Source: CAZLKN01 sp964560135 (GTDB lineage Bacteria > Actinomycetota > JAICYB01). From it: a stretch of DNA of 14,950 nt. Positions 1-6,954 of the stretch are shown in pieces (within the stretch, counting starts at the first letter, position 1; the number at the start of each line of letters is the position of its first letter). The notes below the pieces were generated by a model. That model was not told the origin of the DNA and did not search any database. It saw nothing but the letters and a program-made list of their open reading frames with translations. The position numbers and the translations under genes were made by a program. The DNA is taken from contig CAZLKN010000065.1 of the NCBI GenBank assembly GCA_964560135.1, forward strand, positions 1 through 14,950, in the 5' to 3' direction.

Positions 1-281
1 GCGACTACGACGGCGACGGGACGACGGACATCGCGGTGTACCGGCCCTCCAACGGGACCTGGTACGTGCGCGGTCAGTTCAACGTGACCTGGGGTGTGCA
101 GGCCGGCGACGTGCCGGTCCCCGGCGACTACGACGGCGACGGCACCACCGACATCGCGGTCTACCGTCCGTCCAACGGCTACTGGTACATCCGCGGCATC
201 ACCAACACCAGATGGGGCATCCAAAACGGCGACATCCCCCTCCCCCTGCCGGCAGCGATCAGGACGGCCTTCTTCGCCTGA
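1..281 (+). CDS. C-terminal fragment of an FG-GAP/VCBS-like repeat protein (5' end outside window)
   Basis: The open frame runs in from the left edge (first full codon at base 3) and stops at TGA 279-281. The visible 92 residues are two 41-residue repeat units, each beginning DYDGDGTTDIAVYRPSNG and continuing with WY[VI]RG, a variable stretch, then WG[VI]Q.GD. They are followed by the closing tail IPLPLPAAIRTAFFA. The Asp-rich DxDGDGxxD loops are typical of calcium sites in FG-GAP/VCBS repeats, which fold as beta-propeller blades in secreted proteins. The same repeat and tail end three other genes in this window, all with protease heads, so a secreted enzyme head upstream is likely but is not seen. 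Its tail is closest to that of the 6937-4931 metalloprotease (AAIRTAYFS). Confidence 0.85.
   Translation, partial: DYDGDGTTDIAVYRPSNGTWYVRGQFNVTWGVQAGDVPVPGDYDGDGTTDIAVYRPSNGYWYIRGITNTRWGIQNGDIPLPLPAAIRTAFFA
3..281 (+). repeat. Two 123-bp (41-aa) FG-GAP-like units plus C-terminal tail
   Basis: Units start at bases 3 and 126, 123 bp apart. Bases 61-110 match 13019-13068 (reverse complement) at 48 of 50 positions, which links this gene to the subtilisin-type gene at the other end of the window. Confidence 0.85.
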
Positions 282-289
282 GCGGATCG

Positions 290-370
290 CTCCGGGCCGA
301 GATGCGACAGGAACTCGGCAACATCCGCAACGAGATGACGACGATGCGCTCCGACCTCACCCATGTCGCC
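290..370 (+). pseudogene. Remnant of a small TM/coiled-coil gene (paralogue of 4673-4903)
   Basis: These 81 bases match 4784-4864 at 77 of 81 positions with no gaps. They encode 27 residues (LRAEMRQELGNIRNEM...) that differ from residues 38-64 of the intact small protein at only one place (Thr for Ala). The start codon, membrane segment and C-terminus of the gene are missing. The match begins nine bases after the stop of the upstream repeat gene and ends abruptly at base 370. Three of the four differences are silent third-position changes, so the sequence was under protein-level selection until recently or was copied recently. It is most likely a truncated copy left by recombination. An in-frame expressed peptide is possible but has no good start or ribosome site. 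Confidence 0.75.
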
Positions 371-657
371 GGATCGGCCGTCCTCAGATGGCAGATCACG
401 ACGTCCCGGGCCCGCCGACCTCCCACCGACGAGCGGACGCCCTCCTGCGCCGCCCCCGCCTCCTGACCCTCGGACGTCCACCGTCGTTCTGGGGCCGCCT
501 TTGCCCCACACCGCACCGGAGAGGGCCGGCGGTTCGATCCCCTACCTCGCCGTTCCACCCGGCTTCTTCGTCCGACCCGGGGCGTCGGTACACTGGACTC
601 CCCCTTCGGTTCGTCATCGATGGATGTCCGCGAACGACGAGGGGATGTGGTTCGAGT
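371..657 (+). other. Non-coding leader region of the solute-binding protein gene
   Basis: No gene is recognised in these 287 bases; the open frames crossing them lack family resemblance and plausible starts. The region holds the candidate promoter core at 587-601 and a short GC hairpin (GGGGC at 491-495 pairing with GCCCC at 503-507). No strong terminator for the upstream repeat gene was seen. Confidence 0.5.
587..601 (+). promoter_or_regulatory. Candidate promoter core GGTACACTGGACTCC
   Basis: TACACT at 589-594 fits a -10 hexamer, 69 nt before the ATG at 658. The matching GGTACGCTGTGCTCC occurs exactly 69 nt before the ATG of the small gene at 4673. No convincing -35 is seen at the right distance in either place, so this rests on the paired position and the -10 shape. 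Confidence 0.4.
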
Positions 658-1938
658 ATGCGGAACGGGGGGCCCGCACAGCACGCCCGCCGTCGGCTGA
701 CGCTGACGGTCCTCGCCCTGCTCGTCTCCGCATCGGCCGCGTGCGCCTCGCCGGCCGGCGACGAGCCCGAGCAACGTGTGCTCCGAGTGCTGATGGCCGA
801 CGACTGGGCGAACGTGGACCCGGTCGTCGACGCCGTCCGCGCCTTCGAGAGCGAACACCCCGGCGTGCGGGTCCAGGTCGACGGCATGCCCTTCAGCCAG
901 ATCATCGACGCCGTCCGCGCCGGCGTCGAGGTGGGCGACCTGCACGACGTCGCACACTTCCACGCCTTCGCCGCAGCCGCCCAGGACCTGGCCGAACCCC
1001 TCGACGACCTGTGGACAGAACACCTCAACGACGACGAATACCTCGACGGCGCGGTCGCCGGCATCACATGGGGCGACACCCGCTACGGCGTCCCCCTCGA
1101 CACCAACGCCATGGTGCTCATGGCCAACGCCGACGCCTTCACCGTACAGGGGATCGAGCTCGACGAGCCTCCAGCGACCTTCGCCGACTTGGAAGCCCTC
1201 GCCCGCGCAGTGACCACCCCCAGCCGCAGCCGCCGTGGGATCGCCCTGCCGCACTCGAACTGGACCACCTACGGATGGATCCGCGCCAACGGCGGCGAAG
1301 TCGTCGAGATCGCCGCCGACGGCACCCCCACCTTCACCCTCGACCACCCCCGCGTCGTCGAGGCCCTGGACTTCCTCGGCCGGCTCGTACGCGAAGACCT
1401 CGCCTTCCCCCCACCCGCCCAGGACGTCTCCCTGGATGCCTTCGACCTGTACCGGACCCAAGACGTCTTCCTCCACGCCTCCGGCACCTGGGACATCGCC
1501 GGCCTCGAAGACGCCGGCGTCCCCTGGCGGCAGAAGGTCATGCTCCTGCCCGGCGGGATAACAGGGGAGCACCAAGGGTCGGCGCTGGGAGGCAGCAGCC
1601 TGTTCGTCCCCCGCGGCTCCGAGCAACGCGAACTCGCCTTCGAGTTCATGCTCCATCTGACCAGTGACCAGAACGCGCTCCGGCTGGCCGCCGAGGAAGG
1701 CCGGCTCCCCGCCCGGCCGCGAGTGTTCGACGATCCCGTCTTCGACACCCCCGAACTCCAAGTGGCACTCAGACAGCTCCGCACCGCCGACCCCATGATG
1801 CTCATCGCCTTCCCCGAAGCCGACGTCGCGTTCAGCGACGCCATCGGTGAGGTTCTCGTCGGCAACGCCGACGCGCACACCGCGCTCACGCGGGCCCAAC
1901 GACGCGCCGAGCGCTCACTGGAAACACCCGGCCCATGA
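658..1938 (+). CDS. Lipoprotein ABC-type solute-binding protein (family 1, sugar-type)
   Basis: Predicted 426 aa. The N-terminus has basic residues (Arg11-Arg13), a hydrophobic stretch 14-27 and Cys29 in SAAC, a slightly atypical lipobox, so it is probably a lipid-anchored extracellular protein. The body fits the SBP_bac_1 fold: an N-terminal strand VLRVLMADDW, YGVPLD at 143-148 where carbohydrate-binding members have YGVP, and a C-terminal LGGSSLFVPRGSEQRELAFEFM segment followed by G.LPAR, as in this family. ATG 658 is the only start just before the signal peptide; the ribosome site is weak. The stop overlaps the kinase start (ATGA at 1935-1938), implying translational coupling. No permease or ATPase gene adjoins it, so a sensory role feeding the kinase is more likely than transport. 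The ligand is unknown. Confidence 0.88.
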   Translation: MRNGGPAQHARRRLTLTVLALLVSASAACASPAGDEPEQRVLRVLMADDWANVDPVVDAVRAFESEHPGVRVQVDGMPFSQIIDAVRAGVEVGDLHDVAHFHAFAAAAQDLAEPLDDLWTEHLNDDEYLDGAVAGITWGDTRYGVPLDTNAMVLMANADAFTVQGIELDEPPATFADLEALARAVTTPSRSRRGIALPHSNWTTYGWIRANGGEVVEIAADGTPTFTLDHPRVVEALDFLGRLVREDLAFPPPAQDVSLDAFDLYRTQDVFLHASGTWDIAGLEDAGVPWRQKVMLLPGGITGEHQGSALGGSSLFVPRGSEQRELAFEFMLHLTSDQNALRLAAEEGRLPARPRVFDDPVFDTPELQVALRQLRTADPMMLIAFPEADVAFSDAIGEVLVGNADAHTALTRAQRRAERSLETPGP

Positions 1939-3815
1939 CGCAGAACGAGACCTCGCCCGGGACGTCGGCCCATAGGCCCGGCACCGTCCGCCGGTTCCGC
2001 GGCTCGCTGTTACCGAAGATCCTGGGGGTGATCGTCGCCGTGGTGCTCGTCAGCGGCGCGATCATCTTCACGCTCGACACCAACCTCACCCGCGGCGAGC
2101 TTGAACGCCAGGCCAGGGAGATGCTCGCCAACGACCTCGAGACCCTCACCGTGGCGGGCGTCAGCGATGCCTCCGACCTCGTGACGCGTCTCCGGACCGC
2201 CGGTCAGGGCGCCCTCCACGGCGCCCACGCCCCCGACCGCCACGCCGAGCTGGTGACGGAGCTGGGGCGGGTCCGCCGCGAGCTCGGGCTCGACCTCCTC
2301 AATGTCTTCGGCCCCAAGGGCGAGGTCGACGTGGCCATCGGCGGGCAGCTCAGACCTCTCCCTCCCGCCGCGCTGCTCGAGCTCGAAGCCGCGCCACTGG
2401 CGCGCCTCGTCCACACGGCCGACGGCGGTCATGCGCACGTTGCGCTGGTGTCGATGGGGATCGGCGACGAACGGATCGTGCTCGCCGGCGGCCACCGCTT
2501 CGATGACGCCGCCGCCTACCGGATGCGTGGGCTCATCCGCCACGACGTGCTGCTCGTCGCCGACCGGCATCTGGCCGGCAGCTCGCTCACCCAACGGCTC
2601 CGGCAGCCACCGCTGGTCGGTGAGGACGGCAAGCTGCCCGAGAAGCCGGCCATGATCACTCTCGGGGGCCAGGATCTGCTCGTCGGGTACGCACCGCTCA
2701 CCGCCGCGGCCGGCCCTTGGGCTCCCCGCGCCGCGGTGGGCGTCGTCCTGCCCGACCCCGTCGCCTCGCTCGACCGGTCGCTCGGACGGATCCGGGTGGC
2801 CATGTCCGTGCTCTTCCTGATCGTCGCGGCCGGCCTGAGCTGGGCCCTCTTCCGGCGCCTGACCCGTCCGCTCCTCGCGCTCTCCGACACCGCCCAGCGG
2901 GTCGAGGCCGGCGACCTCGACGCCTCGTTCCAGGTGCACTCGCACGACGAGATCGGGCAGCTCGCCGGCTCGCTCGAGGAGATGCGACGCGACCTCCGCC
3001 ACCAGGTCGAGCTCATCACCCACCAGAGTCGCGCCCTCCGGGAGAGCTCCCAGCGCATCGTGAGCGCGCACGACGACGAACGTCGCCGCCTCGCCGCCGA
3101 CCTGCACGACGGCCTCCAGCGCCGCCTCGTGATGCTGCGCCTCCAGGCCGGCACGCTCGCCGGCCTCCTCGAGAAGGAGCCCGAGCAGGCAGGACGCGCC
3201 ACCCGCGCCCTGGCAACCGAGATCGAGGGGGTGCTCGAAGAGCTCCGCGAGATCAGCCACGCCCTCTACCCGTCGATCCTCACCGATCGCGGGCTGGACG
3301 GCGCCCTGCACAGCCTGGGGGCCCGGGCGCCGATCACCGTGGAGATCATCACCGACCCCGACCCCCTCCCGCGCCTGTGGCCGGAGGTGGAAGCCAACGC
3401 CTACTTCCTGCTCTCAGAAGCGCTGGCCAACGTCCTGAAGCACGCCGACGCCTCTCGCGTCGTCATCCAGCTCAAGCTCACCGACCAGACGCTCCGGGTG
3501 CGGGTCACCGACGACGGCAAGGGCTTGGACCCAGAGGACATCCGCAAGACCGGGGGCCTGACCCACATGCGGGACCGCGCCTGGGCGACCGGCGGCACCA
3601 TGAACGTCACAACCGGCGCCGACGGGGGCACGCAGGTGGAAGCGACGTTCCAGACCCGCCCCGCCGAGGAGCCCGAGCGGCGGTCAGTCGGTAGAACGCT
3701 GGAGGTAGAAGAGCACGGCCGCGACACGCCGGTTGACGTCGAGGTCCTCGTGGAGACCGAGCTTGGCGAAGATGCCGCCGACGTGCTTCTCCACCGCCCG
3801 CTCCGTGACGACTAG
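1935..3815 (+). CDS. Membrane sensor histidine kinase (NarX/DegS-like, HisKA_3)
   Basis: Predicted 626 aa. Order: short cytoplasmic N-terminus; TM1 about 27-47; an extracytoplasmic region 48-285 of no recognised family; TM2 about 286-305; HAMP about 306-359 (RRLTRPLLALSDTAQRVEAG); HisKA_3 about 379-446 with the phospho-acceptor His391 in DLHDG; and HATPase_c about 485-575 with N-box EALANVLKHA (495-504), G1 box DDGKG (526-530) and a GLTHMRDR glycine segment. It should autophosphorylate and pass phosphate to the convergent regulator at 4367-3684. Translation is probably coupled to the binding-protein gene through the ATGA overlap. The catalytic domain is complete by about residue 575. The remaining 50 residues read on over the antisense strand of the regulator and resemble nothing, so they look like read-through to the next available stop or the result of a small frameshift near 3680. 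Confidence 0.92.
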   Translation: MTQNETSPGTSAHRPGTVRRFRGSLLPKILGVIVAVVLVSGAIIFTLDTNLTRGELERQAREMLANDLETLTVAGVSDASDLVTRLRTAGQGALHGAHAPDRHAELVTELGRVRRELGLDLLNVFGPKGEVDVAIGGQLRPLPPAALLELEAAPLARLVHTADGGHAHVALVSMGIGDERIVLAGGHRFDDAAAYRMRGLIRHDVLLVADRHLAGSSLTQRLRQPPLVGEDGKLPEKPAMITLGGQDLLVGYAPLTAAAGPWAPRAAVGVVLPDPVASLDRSLGRIRVAMSVLFLIVAAGLSWALFRRLTRPLLALSDTAQRVEAGDLDASFQVHSHDEIGQLAGSLEEMRRDLRHQVELITHQSRALRESSQRIVSAHDDERRRLAADLHDGLQRRLVMLRLQAGTLAGLLEKEPEQAGRATRALATEIEGVLEELREISHALYPSILTDRGLDGALHSLGARAPITVEIITDPDPLPRLWPEVEANAYFLLSEALANVLKHADASRVVIQLKLTDQTLRVRVTDDGKGLDPEDIRKTGGLTHMRDRAWATGGTMNVTTGADGGTQVEATFQTRPAEEPERRSVGRTLEVEEHGRDTPVDVEVLVETELGEDAADVLLHRPLRDD

Positions 3816-4367
3816 GCCGTCGGCGATCGCGGCGTTGGTCTTGCCGGAGGCCATGTGCGCCAGCACCTCCGTCTCCCGAGAGGTGAGACCCGCCAGCTTC
3901 GAGCTGGACCGGCGTCGCTGGGCCTCCATCAACGCGTTCACGATCTTCGGATCGAGGACCGACCCTCCCGCGACGACCTCCCGGATCGCCTGGACGAGCT
4001 CCTCGGCGTCGCCGAGGCGCTCCTTGAGCAGGTAGGCGATCGACCGGCTTCCGTCACCGAGCAGCTCCAGCGCGTACTCGGGATCGGCGTGCTGCGAGAG
4101 GACCACCACGCCGATCTCCGGATGCACGCGCCGGATCGTGTGGGCGACCTCGATCCCCTCGGTGGTGAAGGTGGGCGGCATCCTGATGTCGGTCATCACC
4201 GCGTGCGGCTTCGTCGAGTCCAGCAGCTCGAACAGGCCCGAAGGGTCGGGGGCCGTACCGACCACCTCCACGCCGTCGACGGTCGAGAGCACGGCGCGCG
4301 CACCCTCGCGGACCAGATAGTCGTCCTCGGCGATGAGGACCCGGATGGTCGTGTTCGCGCTGAGCAT
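3684..4367 (-). CDS. NarL/FixJ-family response regulator (REC + LuxR HTH)
   Basis: Predicted 227 aa. The receiver domain has the acidic pocket Glu14-Asp15-Asp16, the phospho-acceptor Asp60 in MTDIRMPP, Ser91 in the VVLSQH strand and Lys115 in YLLKERL. The C-terminal LuxR-type helix-turn-helix (about 158-215) reads LTSRETEVLAHMASGKTN, then AVEKHVGGIFAKLGL. I chose ATG 4367 because AGAGGTGATC directly precedes it as a ribosome site, the length is normal for the family, and an upstream GTG at 4502 would add 45 residues encoded by a conserved non-coding element. It is the evident partner of the kinase at 1935-3815. A 41-bp element at 4450-4490 shared with the 12096 gene suggests autoregulation and control of that secreted-protease operon. 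Confidence 0.93.
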   Translation of the reverse strand: MLSANTTIRVLIAEDDYLVREGARAVLSTVDGVEVVGTAPDPSGLFELLDSTKPHAVMTDIRMPPTFTTEGIEVAHTIRRVHPEIGVVVLSQHADPEYALELLGDGSRSIAYLLKERLGDAEELVQAIREVVAGGSVLDPKIVNALMEAQRRRSSSKLAGLTSRETEVLAHMASGKTNAAIADGLVVTERAVEKHVGGIFAKLGLHEDLDVNRRVAAVLFYLQRSTD

Positions 4368-4449
4368 GATCACCTCTGCGTGACCGGATCGCCCCACGGC
4401 GACGAGCGCGCTCCCGTCGCCCCAGTATCCGCACGAGGCGGGCGGGGGA

Positions 4450-4490
4450 CAATGGGGGAACCACCCATCTCCGAATGGTGTGGGTAGCCA
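4450..4490 (-). promoter_or_regulatory. Conserved 41-bp upstream element, copy A
   Basis: It matches 12182-12222 at 33 of 41 positions without gaps. Conserved blocks on the plus strand are CAATGGGG, ACCACCC, TCCG and GGGTAGCCA. It ends 82 bp before the ATG of the response regulator; copy B ends 85 bp before the ATG of the metalloprotease/beta-helix gene. It lies in the 305-bp space between the regulator and the divergent small gene, so it could serve either. The rest of that space shows only the promoter core at 4602-4616. Confidence 0.65.
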
Positions 4491-4601
4491 AACTGATCGC
4501 ACCCGTACGTAGGCTCCATTACCTTGTCGGAAACAGCCCCGCCCGCGAGTGGCGACGCCGCTCGGTAGGGACCGCCCGGACCACCCACGTCGGTACCGCC
4601 G

Positions 4602-4616
4602 GGTACGCTGTGCTCC
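4602..4616 (+). promoter_or_regulatory. Candidate promoter core GGTACGCTGTGCTCC
   Basis: TACGCT at 4604-4609 is a possible -10, 69 nt before ATG 4673. It pairs with the similar sequence at 587-601 at the same distance from the binding-protein start. No clear -35 is seen. Confidence 0.38.
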
Positions 4617-4672
4617 TTCCCCGGGGCCTTCCCCGCCCCAGCATGCTGTCGTAGGCTCGAGGAGGGAAACCC

Positions 4673-4903
4673 ATGGACATCATCACGCTCGTCACCAACA
4701 GCCTCGTGGTCGTGGCCGTCGGCCTCGTCCTCGGCTACATGAGCCGGGAGCGGTTCGAAGCCGTCGATCGGCAGATAGGAGACCTCCGGGCCGAGATGCG
4801 CCAGGAACTCGGCAACATACGCAACGAGATGGCGACGATGCGCTCCGATCTCACCCATGTCGCCCTGGCGATGGGCTCCCGCGACAAACCGAACTCCGCC
4901 TGA
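4673..4903 (+). CDS. Small single-TM, coiled-coil protein of unknown function
   Basis: Predicted 76 aa. Residues 4-22 (ITLVTNSLVVVAVGLVLGY) form a membrane helix. Residues 25-65 are charged and heptad-like (RFEAVDRQIGDLRAEM, then RQELGNIRNEM), ending in SDLTHVALAMG. A strong ribosome site, GGAGGG at 4661-4666, lies six bases before the ATG. The layout, with the coiled coil probably facing the cytoplasm, resembles small actinobacterial proteins with RFEAVDR and LRAEM motifs; no function is known to me. It diverges from the response regulator and converges on the 6937-4931 metalloprotease with 27 bp between stop codons. A 27-codon piece of a second copy survives at 290-370, also beside the end of a repeat gene. 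Confidence 0.8.
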   Translation: MDIITLVTNSLVVVAVGLVLGYMSRERFEAVDRQIGDLRAEMRQELGNIRNEMATMRSDLTHVALAMGSRDKPNSA

Positions 4904-4935
4904 GGCCGGGCCACGCATCAGTGCCTGCCTTCAGG
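4899..4935. terminator. Possible bidirectional hairpin between convergent genes
   Basis: CCTGAGGCCGGGC (4899-4911) pairs with GCCTGCCTTCAGG (4923-4935): 12 of 13 positions pair, two as G-U, with one mismatch, around an 11-base loop. It covers the stop codons of both the small gene (plus) and the metalloprotease (minus). There is no U-run, so it is a weak candidate for intrinsic termination. Confidence 0.4.
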
Positions 4936-5702
4936 AGAAGTACGCGGTCCGGATAGCAGCGGGCAGTGGGAGGGGGATGTCACCGTCCTGGATGCCCCAG
5001 GTCGTGTGCGTGACGTCCTTCACGTACCACCTGCCGTTGCTGGGCCGGTAGATCGCGATATCGGTCGCCCCGTCGCCGTCGTAGTCGCCGGGCACGGGCA
5101 TGTCGCCGGCCTGGATCCCCCAGCGGGTGTTCTGCACGTCCCGGATGTACCACGTCCCATTGCTCGGACGGTAGATCGCGATGTCGGTGGACCCGTCCCC
5201 GTTGAAGTCCCCGGGTACGGGGACGTCGCCCTCCTGGATGCCCCAGCGGATATTGGCCACACCCTTGATGTACCAGTAGCCGTTGGACGGGCGGTACACG
5301 GCGACGTCAGTCGCCCCGTCGCCGTCGTAGTCGCCGGGCACGGGCACGTCGCCGGCCTGGATCCCCCAGGTCGTGTGGGTCCCCCCACGGATGTACCACC
5401 TGCCGTTGCTCGGACGGTAGACCGCGATATCTGTGGACCCGTCACCGTCGTAGTCGCCGGGCACGGGCACGTCGCCGGCCTGGATCCCCCACCGCACGTT
5501 GTGGATGTCGCGGATATACCAGAAACCGTTGCTCGGACGGTACACGGCGATGTCCGTCTTCCAGTCGCCGTTGTAGTTGCCGGGGACGGGGATATCACCG
5601 TCTTGGACGCCCCAACGCACCGGCGAGGTGCCCTTCACGTACCAGTTGCCGTTCGAGGGCCGGAAGATCGAGATGTCGGTGGCGCCGTCGCCGAGGAAGT
5701 CC
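4931..5702 (-). repeat. Six 41-aa FG-GAP-like units plus tail
   Basis: The units open in order DFLGDG, NYNGDW, DYDGDG, DYDGDG, DFNGDG and DYDGDG, and all but the first and last are flanked by GD[IVM]PVPG. The first unit is the most diverged (ISIFRPSNG), as in the neighbouring gene. Two units lack the full calcium-loop aspartates (NYNGDW, DFLGDG). Confidence 0.88.
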
Positions 5703-6937
5703 GCGACCACGGGCGGCTGCGCGAGGTTTGCCCGGAAGCCGGCCACGGTGTCGGCGGTGTTGTTCAGCGCCTTCCGGGCGTCCGCCTCGTCGGGCTCGCC
5801 CTCCGGGACGCCCATGGGATCGCCGTCGTGGGTGAGATCCGGGTTCGAGAAGAACAGGAGGCGGGTACAGAAGGTCTCTGGCTCGTCGTCCTTACAGCGG
5901 CTGTTGTGGGCCATGATCGTGCGCCAGTCCCTCGGGGTGGTGGGATCGACGAACCCGTAGGCGTACGGATAGGAGATCGGGTCGGTGGACCCNNNNNNNN
6001 NNNNNNNNNNNNNNNNNNNNNNNNNNNNNNNNNNNNNNNNNNNNNNNNNNNNNNNNNNNNNNNNNNNNNNNNNNNNNNNNNNNNNNNNNNNNTCGTCGAG
6101 GACGCCGTCCCCGTCCTCCCGCACCTGTTCGAGGTCGGTGGACACGCCGTCCTCGTGCTCGGTGTAGTCCACCTCCTGCTGGTGGACGAGCCGGATCCGC
6201 TGATCCACGAGACTGTTCTCGTAGGCGCTGTTGGTCTCCAGCACCGCTTCGTGGATGGCGGCCTCGATCTGGGTGGTGCCGCCTGCGCCGTCCCTGGCCG
6301 CGGGGGTGTAGACGGCGAGCACGTCGATCTGTGCGGCGTTGCCCGCGGTGGGCTCCGCCGGGTCCTCCTCGCCGAAAAACGAGAGTGGCTTCTCCGGCAC
6401 CGGCGGCTCGAGCTCGGGCATGAACGCGCTCGCGTCGACCTCCACCACGACGTGGACGCCGTCTGAGTCCCAGGCGATCTCGTAGAGCGCTCCGGGCATG
6501 CGGACGGTGCCGGCCAGCACGCTCCCGCTGTGGGCGATGAGATTCACGTCGCTCGACGCGACGCCCTCCACCTTTCCCGACCAGGCCACGACGCCCGACT
6601 CGACCTCCGTCGACCGGGTGAGCGCGGCCACGTGGTGCACGTCGTCGAAGAGCTGCATCGACAGCCGCTCGTGCACCTCGGCGTCCTCGCGGGGGCCGGG
6701 GAACAGGGAGAAGTCGATGCTCACGTAGCGGAGGCGTTCGGTGAGCGGGTCGTCCTCCCGCTCGGAGGGCTCGGCGGAGGCCGGGCGTGCCGCCTCCGAG
6801 AAGACCTCCGGAGCGTCCCCGCCTGCCGGCTGCGTCCTGGCCGGGTGCACGGCCATGGAGGCCGTCAGCGCGAGCGCCAGGAGGATGGCCAGCCGTGCCG
6901 GCAGCCCGGCTCTGCGCGTGCTCTCACGCGAGTTCAT
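4931..6937 (-). CDS. Secreted reprolysin-like metalloprotease with FG-GAP-like repeats (interrupted by assembly gap)
   Basis: A signal peptide is visible (Arg-rich N-terminus, hydrophobic 15-30). A prodomain-like region follows to about residue 200, then the metalloprotease core opens with AAQIDVLAVYTPAARDGAGG (about 201-220), the usual start of bacterial reprolysin-like (M12B-type) domains. The zinc motif would fall within the N run at 5993-6092. After the gap come the Met-turn-like DWRTIMAH and SNPD...GDPMGVPEGE, matching the neighbour 12096-6955, which has HELGHNLGAQHD. Six 41-residue repeats and the tail IPLPLPAAIRTAYFS complete the protein. Nominal length is 668 aa; by comparison with the neighbour about 88 residues are missing in the gap, not 33. 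ATG 6937 lies 17 bp after the upstream gene's stop behind a G-rich stretch, so the two are probably co-transcribed. Confidence 0.85.
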   Translation of the reverse strand: MNSRESTRRAGLPARLAILLALALTASMAVHPARTQPAGGDAPEVFSEAARPASAEPSEREDDPLTERLRYVSIDFSLFPGPREDAEVHERLSMQLFDDVHHVAALTRSTEVESGVVAWSGKVEGVASSDVNLIAHSGSVLAGTVRMPGALYEIAWDSDGVHVVVEVDASAFMPELEPPVPEKPLSFFGEEDPAEPTAGNAAQIDVLAVYTPAARDGAGGTTQIEAAIHEAVLETNSAYENSLVDQRIRLVHQQEVDYTEHEDGVSTDLEQVREDGDGVLDXXXXXXXXXXXXXXXXXXXXXXXXXXXXXXXXXXGSTDPISYPYAYGFVDPTTPRDWRTIMAHNSRCKDDEPETFCTRLLFFSNPDLTHDGDPMGVPEGEPDEADARKALNNTADTVAGFRANLAQPPVVADFLGDGATDISIFRPSNGNWYVKGTSPVRWGVQDGDIPVPGNYNGDWKTDIAVYRPSNGFWYIRDIHNVRWGIQAGDVPVPGDYDGDGSTDIAVYRPSNGRWYIRGGTHTTWGIQAGDVPVPGDYDGDGATDVAVYRPSNGYWYIKGVANIRWGIQEGDVPVPGDFNGDGSTDIAIYRPSNGTWYIRDVQNTRWGIQAGDMPVPGDYDGDGATDIAIYRPSNGRWYVKDVTHTTWGIQDGDIPLPLPAAIRTAYFS
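5993..6092. other. Assembly gap (100 N) over the metalloprotease active site
   Basis: Exactly 100 N, a placeholder size. Aligning with the homologous gene 12096-6955 puts about 88 residues (roughly 265 bp) here, including the HExxHxxGxxHD zinc motif. Flanks are in frame with each other at the nominal size. Confidence 0.9.
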
Positions 6938-6954
6938 GAAAGCGATCCCCCCCG

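Noticed and set aside
282..657. A third copy of the 41-bp element upstream of the binding-protein gene
   Set aside because: Only loose matches such as TGGACTCCCCCTTCGG were seen; they do not align over the conserved blocks.
363..1667. Plus-strand open frame of 434 codons overlapping the binding-protein gene
   Set aside because: Its translation is Arg/Pro-rich without domains and is a shadow of the binding-protein frame.
3016..3216. Short minus-strand frame inside the kinase
   Set aside because: It is an antisense shadow of the HisKA_3 region with no ribosome site or recognisable motif.
4368..4502. Longer start for the response regulator (GTG 4502)
   Set aside because: The extra 45 residues precede the receiver domain without family support and are encoded by the conserved element. 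ATG 4367 has a clear ribosome site.
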